In this document: piece by piece, positions 21,130 to 32,960 of the stretch | How positions within the stretch are numbered: the stretch's first letter is position 1 | Layout: each line of letters starts with the position of its first letter | Source: Tridacna crocea | Taxonomy: Eukaryota; Mollusca; Bivalvia; Cardiida; Cardiidae | NCBI GenBank assembly: GCA_943736015.1 | Contig: OX031071.1 | Coordinates: forward strand, 37,356,619-37,420,618 | DNA: 64,000 bases | Direction of reading: 5' to 3' | The notes under the pieces: generated by a model | What the model was told of the DNA's origin: nothing | The model's database searches: none | What the model saw: the letters and a program-made list of their open reading frames with translations, nothing else | Position numbers and translations under genes: made by a program

Positions 21130-21840
21130 GGTTTCAAGATTCTTTAGTCCTATATCTTCCCCACTGAGCCACAAAGCAAAATGACTGCCAGTAAACAAAT
21201 TTTAGGCCTTTCATATCTTCATCACTGAGTCACAAAAGACCTTGCATGATTAAATGTAGTTAATCTTAAGTATCAGTCATTTATTATTTGAACACTAACA
21301 ATTCCTGTAGTTTAATCCGTTATCTTCACCACTGGGCCACAGAGAATCTTGTATGATTTAATGTAGTTAATGTTAAGTATCATTAATTCACCATTTGAAC
21401 ACTAACAATTCCTATATATATATCCCTTTTCTTCAGCACTGAGCCACAGAGGACCTTGTATGATTCAAAGTTCTTAATATTATGTATCAGCCATTTACCA
21501 TTAAAGCACTAACAATTTCTGTAATTAAGTCCTTTATCTTCACCACTGGGCCACAGAGGACCCTGTATGATTAAATGTTGTTAATGTTATGTATCAGTCA
21601 TTTACCATTAGTGCACTAACAATTCCTGTAATTAAGTCCTTTGTCTTCACCACTGGGCCACAGAGGATCCTGTATGATTCAATTTAGTTAATGTTAAGTA
21701 TCAGTCATTTACCATTTGAATACTAACATTTCCTATAATTTAATCCTTTATCTTTATCAATGGACCACAGATGATCATGTGTGATTAAATTTAGTTAATG
21801 TTAAGAATGAATCATTTACCAGTTGAACACTAACGATGAA
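21130..21840 (+). repeat. Tandem repeat, about 107-bp unit, unit 1
   Basis: Six to seven units, each with 'cttcaccactgggccacaga', 'ttgtatgattaaatgtagtt', 'aagtatcagtcatttaccat' and 'cactaacaattcctgtaat'. The 'ccacaga' landmark recurs every 106-108 bases from about 21,337 to 21,763; earlier units are degraded. Confidence 0.9.
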
Positions 21841-22143
21841 TAAAGTTGACCCATACACTGGCAAATGAAGGTTTCATGTATCGCTCTAATACATTTTACC
21901 AAGCAAGTCATCATAAAAGAAAAGGAAAAGCCATTTTCGTTATTGATTGACTGAAGCCTGGGGTAGTATGGTTCTTGGACATACATGAACATTTTCGAAT
22001 AGCGAAGGTTTTGATTAATGTCAGCCTGTGCAGACGGGGCAGTCCAACACGAGCAAAAACTTTTTTGCAGACACATTAAGTCCCATTTTACAGAGCATGA
22101 TTCGAAATTTTGTTGTTTTAAGGAAATGAGATGCAAGATCAGC

Positions 22144-22372
22144 CATTACCTCTTTACCAAAAGAGAAAATCCTAGTCTGGTCTAAGTTGAAAGCATTTGC
22201 AGATGACAAAATATATACGACTCAAAAATTGAAACTTGATTTTTGAAGAGTAGAAAAAAATGTGGGAAAAGGAGAAAATGCTGGTAACCAGTATTTCTCC
22301 TCTTCCTACAGGTTTTTAGATGATGTCTTCCTCGGGGTCGTAAAAACCAGGAATTGTTTGGTACAGGTTAAA
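22144..22372 (-). mobile_element. MITE family 1 (unit 1)
   Basis: Contains 'tggtctaagttgaaagcat', 'gtgggaaaaggagaaaatgc', a slightly damaged right half-hairpin, then 'gggtcgtaaaaaccaggaat' and 'ttggtacaggttaa'. The paralogue is at 52,476-52,704, where the hairpin is better kept. Confidence 0.75.
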
Positions 22373-22485
22373 ATATTCATAGTATGGTATTCGATCTATA
22401 TTGTTTTGTATACTACTCACACTTTGATAGGGATCACTCACATATTTCTGTATGGGTTTATATGTTACAACAATTTTGAATAAAC

Positions 22486-22706
22486 TCTTTACCATACTGT
22501 AAAATTTTAGATTTGTCCAAGTTGAAAGCATTTGCTGACCTAAATCTATATGCAAGGTGCACTATGTTGTCTGTCATGGGGTAGAAAACATCGTTGGAAA
22601 AGGAGAAAATGCTGGTATCCAGCATTTTCTCCTTTTCCAACAATGTTTTTCAAAGGCTTCTTTCTCAGTGTCTTTAACAGTCGGCATTGTGAGGTTTAGG
22701 CTTAAA
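22486..22706 (-). mobile_element. MITE family 1 (unit 1)
   Basis: Begins 'aaactctttaccatactg' and has the perfect central hairpin 'gagaaaatgctggtatccag' with its complement and the stem 'ttccaacaatgtttttc'. The paralogue is at 52,812-53,032. Confidence 0.75.
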
Positions 22707-23005
22707 GATCCAATATCCACTGGTTATTTTATTAATCAGTGTAGCAATGTAAAATATTGTAAAATCATACATGATACATGCCACATTTAGGTTGAGGGTG
22801 AATCTTTTAGGATGATCCCTAGCAAACTTTGAGTAGTATAGTGTGAGATCCTAACTAACACACATCGCGATAGCAGGGTAATTTTCATTGAATTAATTTA
22901 TTCAATTGATGTCTTAGATTCTCATGATATCCGATGAACTGTATTTAAATACTTATGAGAATGTAAATCAAATTGTAAAATTAAGATATCATCCTTCATG
23001 AACGT

Positions 23006-23221
23006 ATTTCAACCTTTACCACTATTGGGTGAAGTCTTTTCAAAGCAATTTGAAGAAAAAAAACAGGAAATGTTTGTAAAGAGGATTTCTTCTTTTTCAC
23101 AATATTTGCCGACATATCATGGACAGAAATCATAATTTGAGTTGCATGCATTTCAATTTTTGTCTGCAAATGCAATTAATTTTATCAAGTTTAGTTTTTA
23201 TCCTTTGGTAGAGGGTTAATC
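23006..23221 (+). mobile_element. Degenerate MITE family 1 (unit 1)
   Basis: Bounded by 'ttcaacctttaccactatt' and 'cctttggtagagggttaa', with 'tttttgtctgcaaatgcaat' inside. The centre has decayed. The paralogue is at 53,336-53,545. Confidence 0.65.
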
Positions 23222-23269
23222 AACCTGTTTTATTAATGTCATATTATTGTTTTATTGGATACTTTAATC

Positions 23270-24340
23270 CTTAGTATGCTGAATATTTAATTTCTATCTC
23301 CATTGTCCAAAGGCCTGTAGTCTTAAGTCATGGATTGGTGTCTGTCGTGTGTGTGTGTGCATCCAACTCTCCATGCTTCCATGTGTAAATTTTTACTTTA
23401 AACGTCATCTTTCAAAAATGCCGATCGAATTTCGATGAAACTTTACAGTAATGATCCTGCCATAGTTCTCTACAGAATTAGTTGAAAGAATTTGAATCCT
23501 TCAAAACCTTTGATTGTGATGGCAACAAAACTGAACAATACTGAAAATCTTTGAAAATCTTCTTGCCTGAAACCCAAAGTTCCATGGCTTCCAAGTTTGG
23601 CATGTAGCTTTATCCAATAGAATTCTACCAAATTTTATTTAAAATGTAGGCCTTGGGTCAAAATTGGTTCAGCCCTTGGGATCACAATTTTCTAAGAGTT
23701 TGTTTCATAAAAACTGAAAATCTTCCTGTGGGTAGCCATAAGGCCTAGGACTAGCATATAGTGCTTGTAGCTATATCTAGTTGGCCTGTACCAAGAATTC
23801 CAATATTATAGCCATGGGGTCAAATGCGTTCCTACTTAGGGGGGCACAAGGATTATTGGTACATGTACATTGGCTTACACAGGTAAAATTGTAAAATTTC
23901 AGGCATACCTGGCCACATTGCTAAGGGCTTACAAATTATGCATGTACTTTAGAGTAAAAGAGTACTTTAGACCTCTACCAAGTTTCTTAAAATTATAGCC
24001 CTTGAATTAAAATTGGCCCCATCCATGGGGTCATGAGTTTTACATCGGTTTACATATTAAAAACTTAGGAAGCCTTCCCGGACCAAGCCATAAAACCTTT
24101 ATGTTGGGCAGTCAAACTTTACGTGTAGTTTTTTCTGATGGACATCTTCCAAAGGGGCCAATATCATAGCCTTGTAATCAAGTTTGATCCCATCCAAGGG
24201 GTCACAAGTTTTACATGGGCTCATAAAATGAAAACTTGAGAAATCATATTGGTACTTTCCATAAGACCTAGGTATGGATATGGGGCTTCATCTTGTGGAC
24301 CTCTACCTTAGTTCAAGTAATTGTAGCTCTCTTGTGAACA
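23270..24340. repeat. Dispersed molluscan-type non-coding repeat, unit 1
   Basis: A run of degenerate related phrases: 'atagccatggggtcaaatgc', 'ggcccatccatggggtcatg'-like blocks, 'gaaaatcttcctgtgggtag', and 'agccataaggcctaggacta'. These blocks recur every 100-150 bases. The paralogous stretch is 53,590-54,700. I recognise this style from bivalve intergenic DNA; the function is unknown and no frame is open. Confidence 0.6.
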
Positions 24341-24344
24341 ATTG

Positions 24345-25660
24345 CCCTTGTCTCAGTTTTTAGCCCACATGAGCACAACATGCTCAAGGGGAGCTTTTAG
24401 GATCACCCGATGTCTCGTCAAGAATTCTTTAAACATCAATTCCTCCTACACCGCTGGGCCAATTTTGACCAAAGTTGGCTGGACTGTTCCTAGGGAGGTC
24501 CTCTTTAAAAGTTGCTCACAGAATTTGATTCCATCAAAAACTCTAGTTGTCATGGCAACCATGTAGAATTTTCTAAGAATTCTTCTTCTTGAAATCGCTG
24601 CCCAGATTTTCAAATAATATCACAGAGATGTACCTTTGGTGAACCTTTTTAGTTCACCTAAGCACAACGTGCTCAAGGGGAGCTTTTAGGATCACCCGAT
24701 TTCCGTCGTGCATTGTGCGTCGTCAACAATTCTTTAAACATCAACTCCTCCTAAACCGCTGGGCCAGTTTGGACCAGACCTGGCTGGAATGTTCTTTGGG
24801 AGGTCCTCTTTAAGAATTGTTCACAGAATTTGATTCCATCAGAACTCTGGTTGGCATGGCAACCAAATTAAATTTTCTAGGAAATTCTTTAAACAATCCT
24901 CTCCTCTGAAACCGCTGGTCAGATTTTGAAATAATTTCCTTTGGTGACCCGTTTTAAAATTGTTCGTGAAATTTTGACCTGTTAAGAAATGTAGCTCTTG
25001 TGAATGGGGGGGCTTCTTGCACGATACAAAAATGAATGAATTCTTAAAAATTCTTCTTCTTTGAAACTGCAGGTCAGATTTTGAAATAACATAGAGATGT
25101 TCTTTGGGTGACCCATTTCAAAAGCTGTTCTCAAATTTTTGATCTGTCAAGAAACATGGCTTTGGTGAATGGGGGTTGCTTGCATTGTAGGGAAATGAAG
25201 AAATTCTCAAAAATTCTTCTTCTCTGAAACCGCTCGTTAGATTTCGAATAATTTCTCAGGGATGTTCTTTGGGTGATCCTTTTCAAACTTTGTTCGCAAA
25301 ATTTTGATCCATCGAGAAACGTGGCTCTGGTGAATGGGGGCTAGTTGGACTCTACGGACATAGAGAAATTCTTGAAAATTCTTCTTCTCATAAACGTCTG
25401 GTTAGATTGTGGAATAATTTCACAGACTTGCACTATACGGACATGAAGAAGTTCTTGAAAATTCTTCTTCCTTTAACAGCTGGTCAGATTTTAAAATAAT
25501 TTCACAGCAACGTTCCAAATATTGTTTGCGAAATTTTTGATCTGTCAAGAAACATGGCTCTGGTGGATGGGAGCTACTTGCACTATACGGAAATTAAGAA
25601 ATTCTTAAAAATTCTTCTTTTCTGAAACTGCTGCTCAGATTTCAAAATGACTTTTACAGG
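24345..25660. repeat. Tandem array of a molluscan-type repeat, about 160-bp period, unit 1 only
   Basis: Phrases 'cccacatgagcacaacatgc' and 'gctcaaggggagcttttagg' occur at 24,360 and 24,655. Then successive degenerate units carry 'gaaaccgctggtcagatttt', 'gatgttctttgggtgaccc', 'tctgtcaagaaacatggct' and 'ggtgaatgggggctt', about every 160 bases to 25,640. Unit 2 lacks most of this region (it jumps near 54,690). Confidence 0.7.
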
Positions 25661-26279
25661 TGACGTTTTGAAAATTGCCTGGCAATATAATGATGTTGTT
25701 TCCAATGTTTCAGTACCTAAAAAAAAGGCTATGGTCCTCTCAAAAATTCGGGTGATCGATCCAAGGCCATATTGGCCCTCTTGTTTAAGCCTTGTACTTC
25801 GAAACCAGATATTGCAGTGTTTGATGTGTAGGGTTGTTACTTGTACTTGTTTATTCTGCTGTAATGTATTGGACAATTCTACCCTAAAGATGTCAAATCA
25901 TGAAATAGACTTTCTCAATAGCAAAGGCAAACTTGGCATATATAATGGAGTTTTAATGTTGTTTGAGCAGAGATTGTACAGTAGAGGACATCAGAGATCT
26001 ATGATCAGACTGCTGATTCTTTACTTTACAGTCAGATTTTGGATGTGCATGGTCCACTAAAGTGGCACAGTTTGTGATAAGCACTTTAAGTGTTGTACTG
26101 AATACATGAAATCAACATTTTCAAACATTGCTATTAGAATGTTTAGATTATTTGGAATGTTTCACTGAATATCAGATAGCTTGTAGCTGCAGAATAATAT
26201 TCTATTATTTTTTTATTGTTTCATTTTAACAATAATATATACCTTTTACCGCATAAAGACTACATCTTTTTTATCAGCT

Positions 26280-26560
26280 CGCCACAGCATAAAACGTTCT
26301 TTTTAGTGAACTGAGGTGATTGTGTTGCGTCCTACGTCTGTCAAGCGTATGAACCTGTCACTTTCTCTGACTCTAGAGGCCAGATTTAGAATTTGAATAC
26401 ACATGAAAATGGGATAGAATGTTTGTCTGGAAAGTATCTTGGACAAGCTTGAAATTGGGTCATGTCAGTTCGAAATTAAGGTCTTGGGGACAAGTCCACA
26501 TTCAGGTCTGATAACGATAAAACTTAGAATATTTTACTGAATTACATCTGGGACAAGTTG
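26280..26560 (+). repeat. Molluscan-type repeat with 'ctcgcc' head (unit 1)
   Basis: Matches the style of the repeat at 40,100-40,690 ('ctagaggccagatttagaat', 'tttgtctggaaagtatcttg', 'gggtcatgtcagttcga'). The paralogue is at 55,240-55,540. Confidence 0.55.
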
Positions 26561-26964
26561 AAATTTGATGGCTGAGAAATTAAGAATTGGTTTCCTAGTA
26601 CGAGGATATATCAAACGATATGTAGATAAACCATTTAATTCATATTAAAGTGACATTTTCTGTTCACAACACATTTCAGCTTAAATACTGAAAACATTAC
26701 AATATTTTTGTAACTCCACACATGCAAGAATTTAGAATTAGAAAGTCGGCATTGTGCAATAAAGGCTTAAGGAAGCAGGGATGCAACCCGAAGTGTGATC
26801 ATCGGTCTATAAATGGTTTTAGAAGATTTACGAGGGTCTACTCTCTGAAGAGGACGACAAAATTAGAGGCAGTCAAAAGAATTATTCTGACGTCCAGATC
26901 CACAGGAACAATGCTATTGTAAAAAATGGATCTCAACTGAGATAGCATAATCTTGTCTCAACTG

Positions 26965-27440
26965 TACCTACAAAATGCACTTACCCTTGATTTAAATATG
27001 AGGCACTGTACTCACGACATGTAATCACCCATGATTTAAATATGAGCCACTGTACTCACAACATGTACTCGCCCGTGATTTAAATATAAGCCACGGTGCT
27101 AACAAGACATACTTACCCTTGATTTAGATATGAGCCACGGTACTGACAACATGTAATCACCCATGATTTAAATATGAGCCACTGTACTCACAACATGTTC
27201 TCACGCATGACTTAAATATATGAGCCACTATACTGACAACATGTACTCCGCCGTGATTTAAATATGGGCCACTGTACTCACAACATGTTCTCACGCATGA
27301 CTTGGATATGAGCCACGGTATTCACAACATCTACTCACCCGTGATTTAAATATGGGCCACGGTGCTCACAACATATACCCATCCATGATTGATACATGAG
27401 CAACTGTACTCACAACATTTATTCATCCTTGATTTAAATA
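26965..27440 (+). repeat. Tandem repeat, about 55-60-bp unit, unit 1
   Basis: Eight or so units of 'cacccatgatttaaatatga', 'gccactgtactcacaacatg', 'tactc'. The unit 2 equivalent at 55,935-56,225 has fewer and more decayed units. Confidence 0.85.
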
Positions 27441-27486
27441 TGGGCTACATTTGTGCTCATTGGATATCCCTCCTTTTTACTGATGA

Positions 27487-27512
27487 AATAATAATAATAA
27501 TAATAATAATTT
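27487..27512. repeat. (ATA)n microsatellite, unit 1
   Basis: A run of about eight 'ata'/'taa' triplets. It is longer and mirrored at 56,266-56,311 in unit 2. Confidence 0.9.
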
Positions 27513-27719
27513 ATTAGTAAATAAAAGTCACTGGTCCATAATACAACAAAGAATGCATAATATATTTGGTTGTATCCCTCGATCAATAAAAATGAAATAG
27601 AGATGAATTTTTACAATGACGGTTTTGAGCATCCACCGTTTAACACGTATTGTTTTTCTAAACACACTTGAATAGATCATAATGATAAAATAAAAGTCGT
27701 AATACAAATAGCCTTATTA

Positions 27720-27960
27720 GACACTTAAAATTTAGACCTGTCCACATTGACAGTATTTGCAGACGACAATTATGGCTTGAATAATAATATTTGTCTTTTG
27801 ATAGGGCAACAATATTGTGGCAAGTGGAGCAATTGTTGGATACGAGCACTTTTGTCTACTCTACAGTGCTATAAACCTGTTCAAATTGAGACCATTTGCG
27901 GACGACAGTTAAAGCTTAAATGGTCAAGTTTGTTTTTGAAAGGCTAAAAAAATTGGGAAA
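27720..27960 (-). mobile_element. Degenerate MITE family 1 pair (unit 1)
   Basis: Contains 'tgcagacgacaattatggct', 'attgtggcaagtggagcaat', 'tgttggatacgagca', and a second set 'accatttgcggacgacagtt'. The paralogue is at 56,540-56,820. Confidence 0.55.
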
Positions 27961-28017
27961 ATGAAGAAAATGTTGGATACCAGAATTTTCCTCTTTTTAA
28001 AAAAGCTATATAAGTCA

Positions 28018-28241
28018 TTACCATACGACAATATTTTAGGCTTGTCCAAATCAAAAGCATTAAATTTTGCATACGACAAGATATAAGACACTAAAGATTT
28101 GAAATTTGTTTTGTGAGGGGTAGAAAACATTGTTAGAAAAGGTGAAAATGATGGTTACATGCATTATCTAATTTTCCCACGATGTTTTCTAACGGCTTCT
28201 TCCTCAGGGTCGTCAAAAGTAGGGATTGAGTGGGAATCAGA
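28018..28241 (-). mobile_element. MITE family 1, unit 1 only
   Basis: Contains 'taccatacgacaatatttta', 'ggcttgtccaaatc', the hairpin arm 'ttgttagaaaaggtgaaaat' and 'cttcttcctcagggtcgtc'. Unit 2 (near 56,815) passes directly across the site. Flanks ATAA on both sides look like a decayed TTAA duplication. Confidence 0.7.
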
Positions 28242-28959
28242 TAAACATCATATAGCATCACATTCATCCTTTCCAATAATGGTACATTCTGTACCTTCCA
28301 GGAAATGAAGCTCTGCCAAAGCAAAACTGGGGGCATGGGATATAGGGCCAGAGGAAAAGAGATTGTGAGAAACAATCAAGGGAAATAACTGATTGACATT
28401 TCCTGTTTTATAATTATGTAGATCCAGAGAAGCATGAAGGCAGAGAAACTTTCTTGGAGGAAAACCACGACCTTTGTAATTCAGTTTTTGTCCAAGATAT
28501 TAAGAAATTACATAATGGAGGGTACATTTGATACTTTACCACATAATTCAAAGTTGTAATACTCTTGGGGAACAGGGCTTTTTTGCAAATATGGTGGAAG
28601 AACCAAAAATGCTGATTTGAAAACTATTACTATTAAACTTTCCCCGCGTGGAAAAAGTGAAAAAAAAAAATAGTTTTCAAACCAAGGTCCGTATTCACCA
28701 ACCATTATTAAGAACGTTTTTTGTCCTATTCTTCAAAATTTCCTGACTGAAAGTAACAGAACTTGTGATTGGCTAAACCAATGGTTTAGTCAATCAGAAG
28801 TTCTGTTACTTTCACATTGACAAAATTTTGAAGAATAATGCAAAAATTGTTTCTAAAATGGTTGGTGAATAGGCTTACAGACCCAGGTCAACCTACGTGG
28901 ATATGTGCAACAAGTGTCGATGATAATTATACGGAAAATTAAACAAATCCCAAGTTGTA

Positions 28960-29145
28960 ACGACTGTGAAAGAGAACGGCATCGGTGACATTGTAGGAAA
29001 ACTTAGTGGTAAAAAGCATTTTTATCCTTTCCCACAATACTCTCTAGCCTATCTAAGACGAAATTACCAATTGAACTGCATTTAATTAGGCGTCTGCACG
29101 TGTTTTGAATCTGGTCCAGTTCCGAAATTTTTGTCATTTGATATT
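28960..29145 (+). mobile_element. Diverged MITE family 1 copy (unit 2)
   Basis: Paralogue of 2,820-3,015, with 'gtgacattgtaggaaaactt', 'cctttcccacaatactctct' and 'gcgtctgcacgtgttttgaa'. Confidence 0.55.
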
Positions 29146-29574
29146 TAAATTATAGCTATACTATTCAAGAGCTAAGAAACTGATTTTCTCAGACAGTGGG
29201 AAAAAGCAATGTTCTGTACAAAAAATGGACAGTGAAGATCTAAGATCGGAATGCACGTTTACATGGATAAGCGAACTGTTGCCATGATATAACAACAAGC
29301 TCTGACAAAAAGGGGTTAAATGCGTCACTGTAAAGCATTATACCAAGCGGGACATGGAATAAATTCATAATAATAATTATGTTTTCATAGATTTAATCTT
29401 GTAAAAGAACCAAATAAATCATTGGTAGAAAGATCCTTAAACACACACACAAAATAAAAAAAATAAATAAATAAACAAAAACAAAGCAATAGTTTACCCG
29501 ACCAGATCAACCTCTGCCAAGATGGACAAGTGGTGACGACGATAAATAATCCGGAAATTCATCAAATTCCAAGT

Positions 29575-29785
29575 TTAAACAACCGTGAAAGGGGAAGGTT
29601 TTGATGACGTTGTAGGAAAAGGAGAAATACTCAGTGGTAAAAAGCAGTTGGCTCCTTTCCCACAATACTCATTACCCTATCTAAGACAAAAATCATCTTT
29701 TGAACTGCAACTAATGTGGCGTCTGCACGTGTTTTGAATCTGGTCCAGTTCCGAAATTTTTGTCATTTGATATTTTAAATTATAG
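29575..29785 (+). mobile_element. Diverged MITE family 1 copy in a local duplicate (unit 2)
   Basis: Second copy produced by the local duplication of about 620-640 bp in unit 2. It shares 'cctttcccacaatactcatt' and 'cgtgttttgaatctggtcca' with the copy at 28,960. Confidence 0.55.
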
Positions 29786-30274
29786 CTGTACTATTCAAGA
29801 GCTAAGAAACTTACTTTCTCAGACAGTGGGAAAAAGCAATTTTCTGTAACAAAAAATGGAAAGTGAAGATCTAAGATCGGAATGCACGTTTACATGGATA
29901 AGCGAACTGTTGCCGTGATATAACAACAAGCTCTGACAAAAAGGGGTTAAATTCGTCACTGTGAAGCACTTTACCAAGCGAGACATGCAATTAATTCATA
30001 TGTATTTATAGATTTAATCTTGTAAAAGAACCAGATAAATCATTGGTAGAAAGATCATGAAGCATATACTAAGCGAGTCATGGTATTAATTCATATGTAA
30101 TCATAGATTTAATTATGTAAAAGAACCAAAAAAATTATTGGTAGAAAGATCCTTAAACACCAAGAAAGAAAAATGAATAAACAAAAACATAGCAATAGTT
30201 TACCCGACCAGATCAACCTCTGCGAACATGGACAAGTGGTGACGACGATAAATAATCCGAAAATTCATCAAATC

Positions 30275-30475
30275 ACAAGTTTAAACAACAGTGAAAGGGA
30301 ATGGTTTTGATGACGTTGTAGGAAAAGGAATGGTAATAATTACTTTGCTCTTTTTCCAAAGATATTTTCTACCCTATCTACAACAGATATTATTTGAACT
30401 GCATTTACTTGGTCGTGTGCAAATGTTTTCAGCTTGTCCAGTTCTAAAATTTTGTTAAGTTCTAAAATTTTATTA
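30275..30475 (+). mobile_element. Diverged MITE family 1 copy (unit 2)
   Basis: Paralogue of 3,530-3,715, including 'gtgaaagggaatggttttga' and 'ctctttttccaaagatattt'. Confidence 0.55.
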
Positions 30476-30767
30476 TTTGATAAAGATTCAAGCTATTCAA
30501 AAGCTTTAATAGAGATATTGAATTTCTCATTGAGGGTGAAAATGGAACATCAAAGCAAATTGTGATAGCATATTTGAAAAGAGACTGGACAGTGAAGATC
30601 CATATCAAACTGTACGTTTTGTGCAGTCTGATCTTGGATAACATTGTCCGCAAAAGGCAATCTAATCAAGGACCTACTTTTACATGTACATAGAAGTTTT
30701 GCTATGAAATGACAGAAATCATGTTGAAAGCGGTGTAAAATATCAATCAATCAATCGATCAGTTAAG

Positions 30768-31015
30768 CAATCGCCCAGCTCCGATAGCTTACTCAATAGC
30801 ACACAGGACGTATGACCAGTGTGTCGTTTGTTCGATCCCCCGCTCGGCCAATTTCTTTCAGAGGACTGCTGATAGTCATTGCGATGCGATTCATTCCTCT
30901 CTCACCGCTGGTCGACGTATCTAAACCCTGGTAAGAGAAACTCTAGGAAATCTGGGATATATGAAATGGCCGCGGTGATATTATGAAACTGAAAACGGCG
31001 TTAAACGCCGTACAA
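30768..31015 (+). repeat. tRNA-derived SINE, unit 2 copy
   Basis: This copy keeps the B-box ('gttcgatccc' near 30,830) that the unit 1 copy has lost, after an A-box-like 'gatagcttactcaatagc'. About 70 bases of the body are deleted near 30,925. It ends in 'ctgaaaacggcgttaaacgc'. Confidence 0.7.
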
Positions 31016-31057
31016 TCAATTGTTATCGGCAGTTAGATCTTGCATATACATGTACTC

Positions 31058-31506
31058 CGGAGCCGTAGGAACAGGGGAGGCGGGGGGGGGGAGGCCACTC
31101 CAATAATTTGATCACCAATAAAATGACTGTGTCAGTATTTCGCTGAATATTGCTAGACAATCATCGTGCATAAAGAGAATAAAATAATAGAAAATTTCAA
31201 ACGATTTAAAATAGTTCTAAACAAACGCCGGCGAGCCATAGAATTTTTTCTTTTACTTTTGTTATCTGACAGACACCAAACAATTTCTGACGTCACATTT
31301 CATTCCGTGTGAGTTCTGCTTTATTTTTTTCTCCCAATCTCATAATTCACCACATTGTTGAACAAATTTCCTCCTTTTTCGGTCATTAGTATTAGTAGAT
31401 GGGTTATTTCTCACTGCATAATCAAACGCAATATATGTAAAATCAGGACAAGCCGGTTCTAAAATGATGTTGGCCCCCCCAATCCAAAATTGCTTCCTAC
31501 GGGTCT
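31058..31506. mobile_element. 449-bp TIR element, unit 2 only
   Basis: GTACTC lies on both sides (31,052-31,057 and 31,507-31,512). Unit 1 has one 'tgtactctttgccggttc' (4,349), the empty site. The ends share an imperfect inverted repeat: 'gagccgtaggaa' on the left, 'ttcctacgggtc' on the right, each next to a G-rich or C-rich run ('ggcggggggggg' and 'ggcccccccaatcc'). No coding capacity. Superfamily not assigned; a 6-bp duplication is the best reading. Confidence 0.7.
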
Positions 31507-31689
31507 GTACTCTTTGGCGGTTCTTGCTCACGCAAAATTATGACGAAACCTAGTTCGAACATAATTGAAATGACGTGCATGTAAATTGCGGCTCACTCGA
31601 TCGTTCGTGTGCAATATAAGTGAAATAACTCAAACTTTCTCATTCTGCTCTGGTACTGCTTATTTCCCTGACCGTTGCATCTTTCTTAA

Positions 31690-32209
31690 AGGTGGGTATG
31701 TAGAATTTTCACATCACACCAAATAAAAAAAAATATCATTGAAATTTATATGAATAAACAATACAAATCATCAATAATTAAGAATCATAAAATTACAAAA
31801 AAAAATGATGGTATTCCCTTAAAAGGCAATATAGCTTCTTAAGCTTTTTTAGATTTCGCGCCAAAAATCAATAAGGCATTGTGGGAATGTCACGTGACTA
31901 ATAACGCTTATATTCCATTACATAACAAACATGTAATAATTATTTTCCATAATGTCTTCTACGTCGGACGGATGTTTGAAACTTTGTCTGTGTTTTCCTG
32001 TATTTAAATTAGAGAAATGATAAACTAAAAATAGAACGTGTCTCCCGTTGGTATCAACCTGGTCCGTAATAAATTTCTAATTTCTTGTGTTATCGGATGG
32101 TTTTCGACTTCTGGGGTTTTATGAAGGCAAATTAAAAGGCTATGGGAGTATAAAGATGATTTTTTTGCATTTTTGTAATTTTTTTGTCCCAAAATCTGAA
32201 GGGCCACCT
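31690..32209 (+). mobile_element. MITE family 2 (about 520 bp), unit 2
   Basis: Ends 'aggtgggtatg' and 'gaagggccacct', flanked by TTAA on the left and GTAA on the right. Unit 1 has the uninterrupted 'ccttcttaaatgggaaag' (4,525). Internal landmarks are 'tagatttcgcgccaaaaatc' and 'gcattgtgggaatgtcacgt'. Non-coding. Confidence 0.85.
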
Positions 32210-32679
32210 GTAAATGGGAAACCTAAAGCTATTATAGATTTCGTGCACGCAGCTTGAAACCGAAAACAATTTTGCTCTATAGATATTGCCTTTTATTTTT
32301 TTTTTATCTTACTTTAGACAATTTTATCAAAGCGATAAAAGAGATAGTTGAGCGACAATTTAGTAAGCCATTCATGAATAAACAACTTGTCATGAACCGT
32401 TATCACTGCATTTATCTTGTAGTAGTTTTGTGCTTGTGTATATATAAGATTTCGTGTAAAAGTTTTTGCATTCGAGTATGTGAATGGGACCTGTCTAATG
32501 CAGCCGTAATTGTGGATATTTTGACATTTAACGAAGTGTGAGAGGGAAGGGGTGGGTGGCCTTGGTGCACTGTTAAATTATGGAGGATGCTGAGTTTTTA
32601 TATATTTTTTTGGTCATGACCTTTTGAAACTGACCGTATATATTACTTATCCTTTTATCACACAATCACGACTTTTTAC

Positions 32680-32850
32680 GACTATGAAAAGAAGCCTTTT
32701 GAAAACATTGTAGGAAAAGTAGAAAATGTTGGTAACCAGAACTTTAACCATATACTACAATGTTTGAGTCAAACTTCAATTGTCGTCTGCACTGTTTTCA
32801 ATTTGGACAAGTATAAATATTTCCTGTGTGGTAAAGGGTTATGGAATTGG
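32680..32850 (+). mobile_element. MITE family 1 copy (unit 2)
   Basis: Paralogue of 5,010-5,213: 'gaagccttttgaaaacattg', 'aaaatgttggtaaccagaac', 'ttgtcgtctgcactgttttc', 'gtgtggtaaagggtta'. Confidence 0.7.
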
Positions 32851-32869
32851 TAAATTATACTCCGACATC

Positions 32870-32960
32870 ATTTTAGGGTAGTTATGTTATGATCTTAACT
32901 TTTAGGGCAGTCATATTATGATCTTAACTTTTAGGGTAGTTATATTATGATATTAACTGA
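32870..32960 (+). repeat. Short tandem repeat, about 36-bp unit
   Basis: Three units of 'ttttagggtagttatgttat' plus 'gatcttaac'. Unit 1 has only one unit in this place (near 5,238). Confidence 0.75.

Larger units (their letters stand above)
2261..28440 (+). repeat. Unit 1 of a tandem segmental duplication
   Basis: About 26.2 kb that is colinear with 28,441-57,060. Anchor pairs: 2,350/28,463/57,050 ('acctttgtaattcagttttt'), 3,663/30,415, 4,430/31,565/59,660, 5,700/37,390, 9,340/38,360, 10,071/39,092, 12,520/42,274 (TRIM gene), 17,500/47,425, 19,680/49,910, 21,130/51,440, 25,800/54,720 and 27,660/56,470. Unit-specific insertions interrupt the colinearity at about 6,430-6,830, 7,010-9,310, 15,552-17,493, 24,345-25,790 and 28,018-28,241. 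Confidence 0.9.

Noticed and set aside
19680-21840. CRISPR-like array
   Set aside because: Repeat units are directly adjacent with no unique spacers, and the sequence is eukaryotic; these are minisatellites.
25647-26060. 137-codon plus-strand frame
   Set aside because: It starts in the 160-bp molluscan repeat and is not preserved in the paralogous region of unit 2 (near 54,700-55,020), where the reading frame is interrupted. No domain is recognised.
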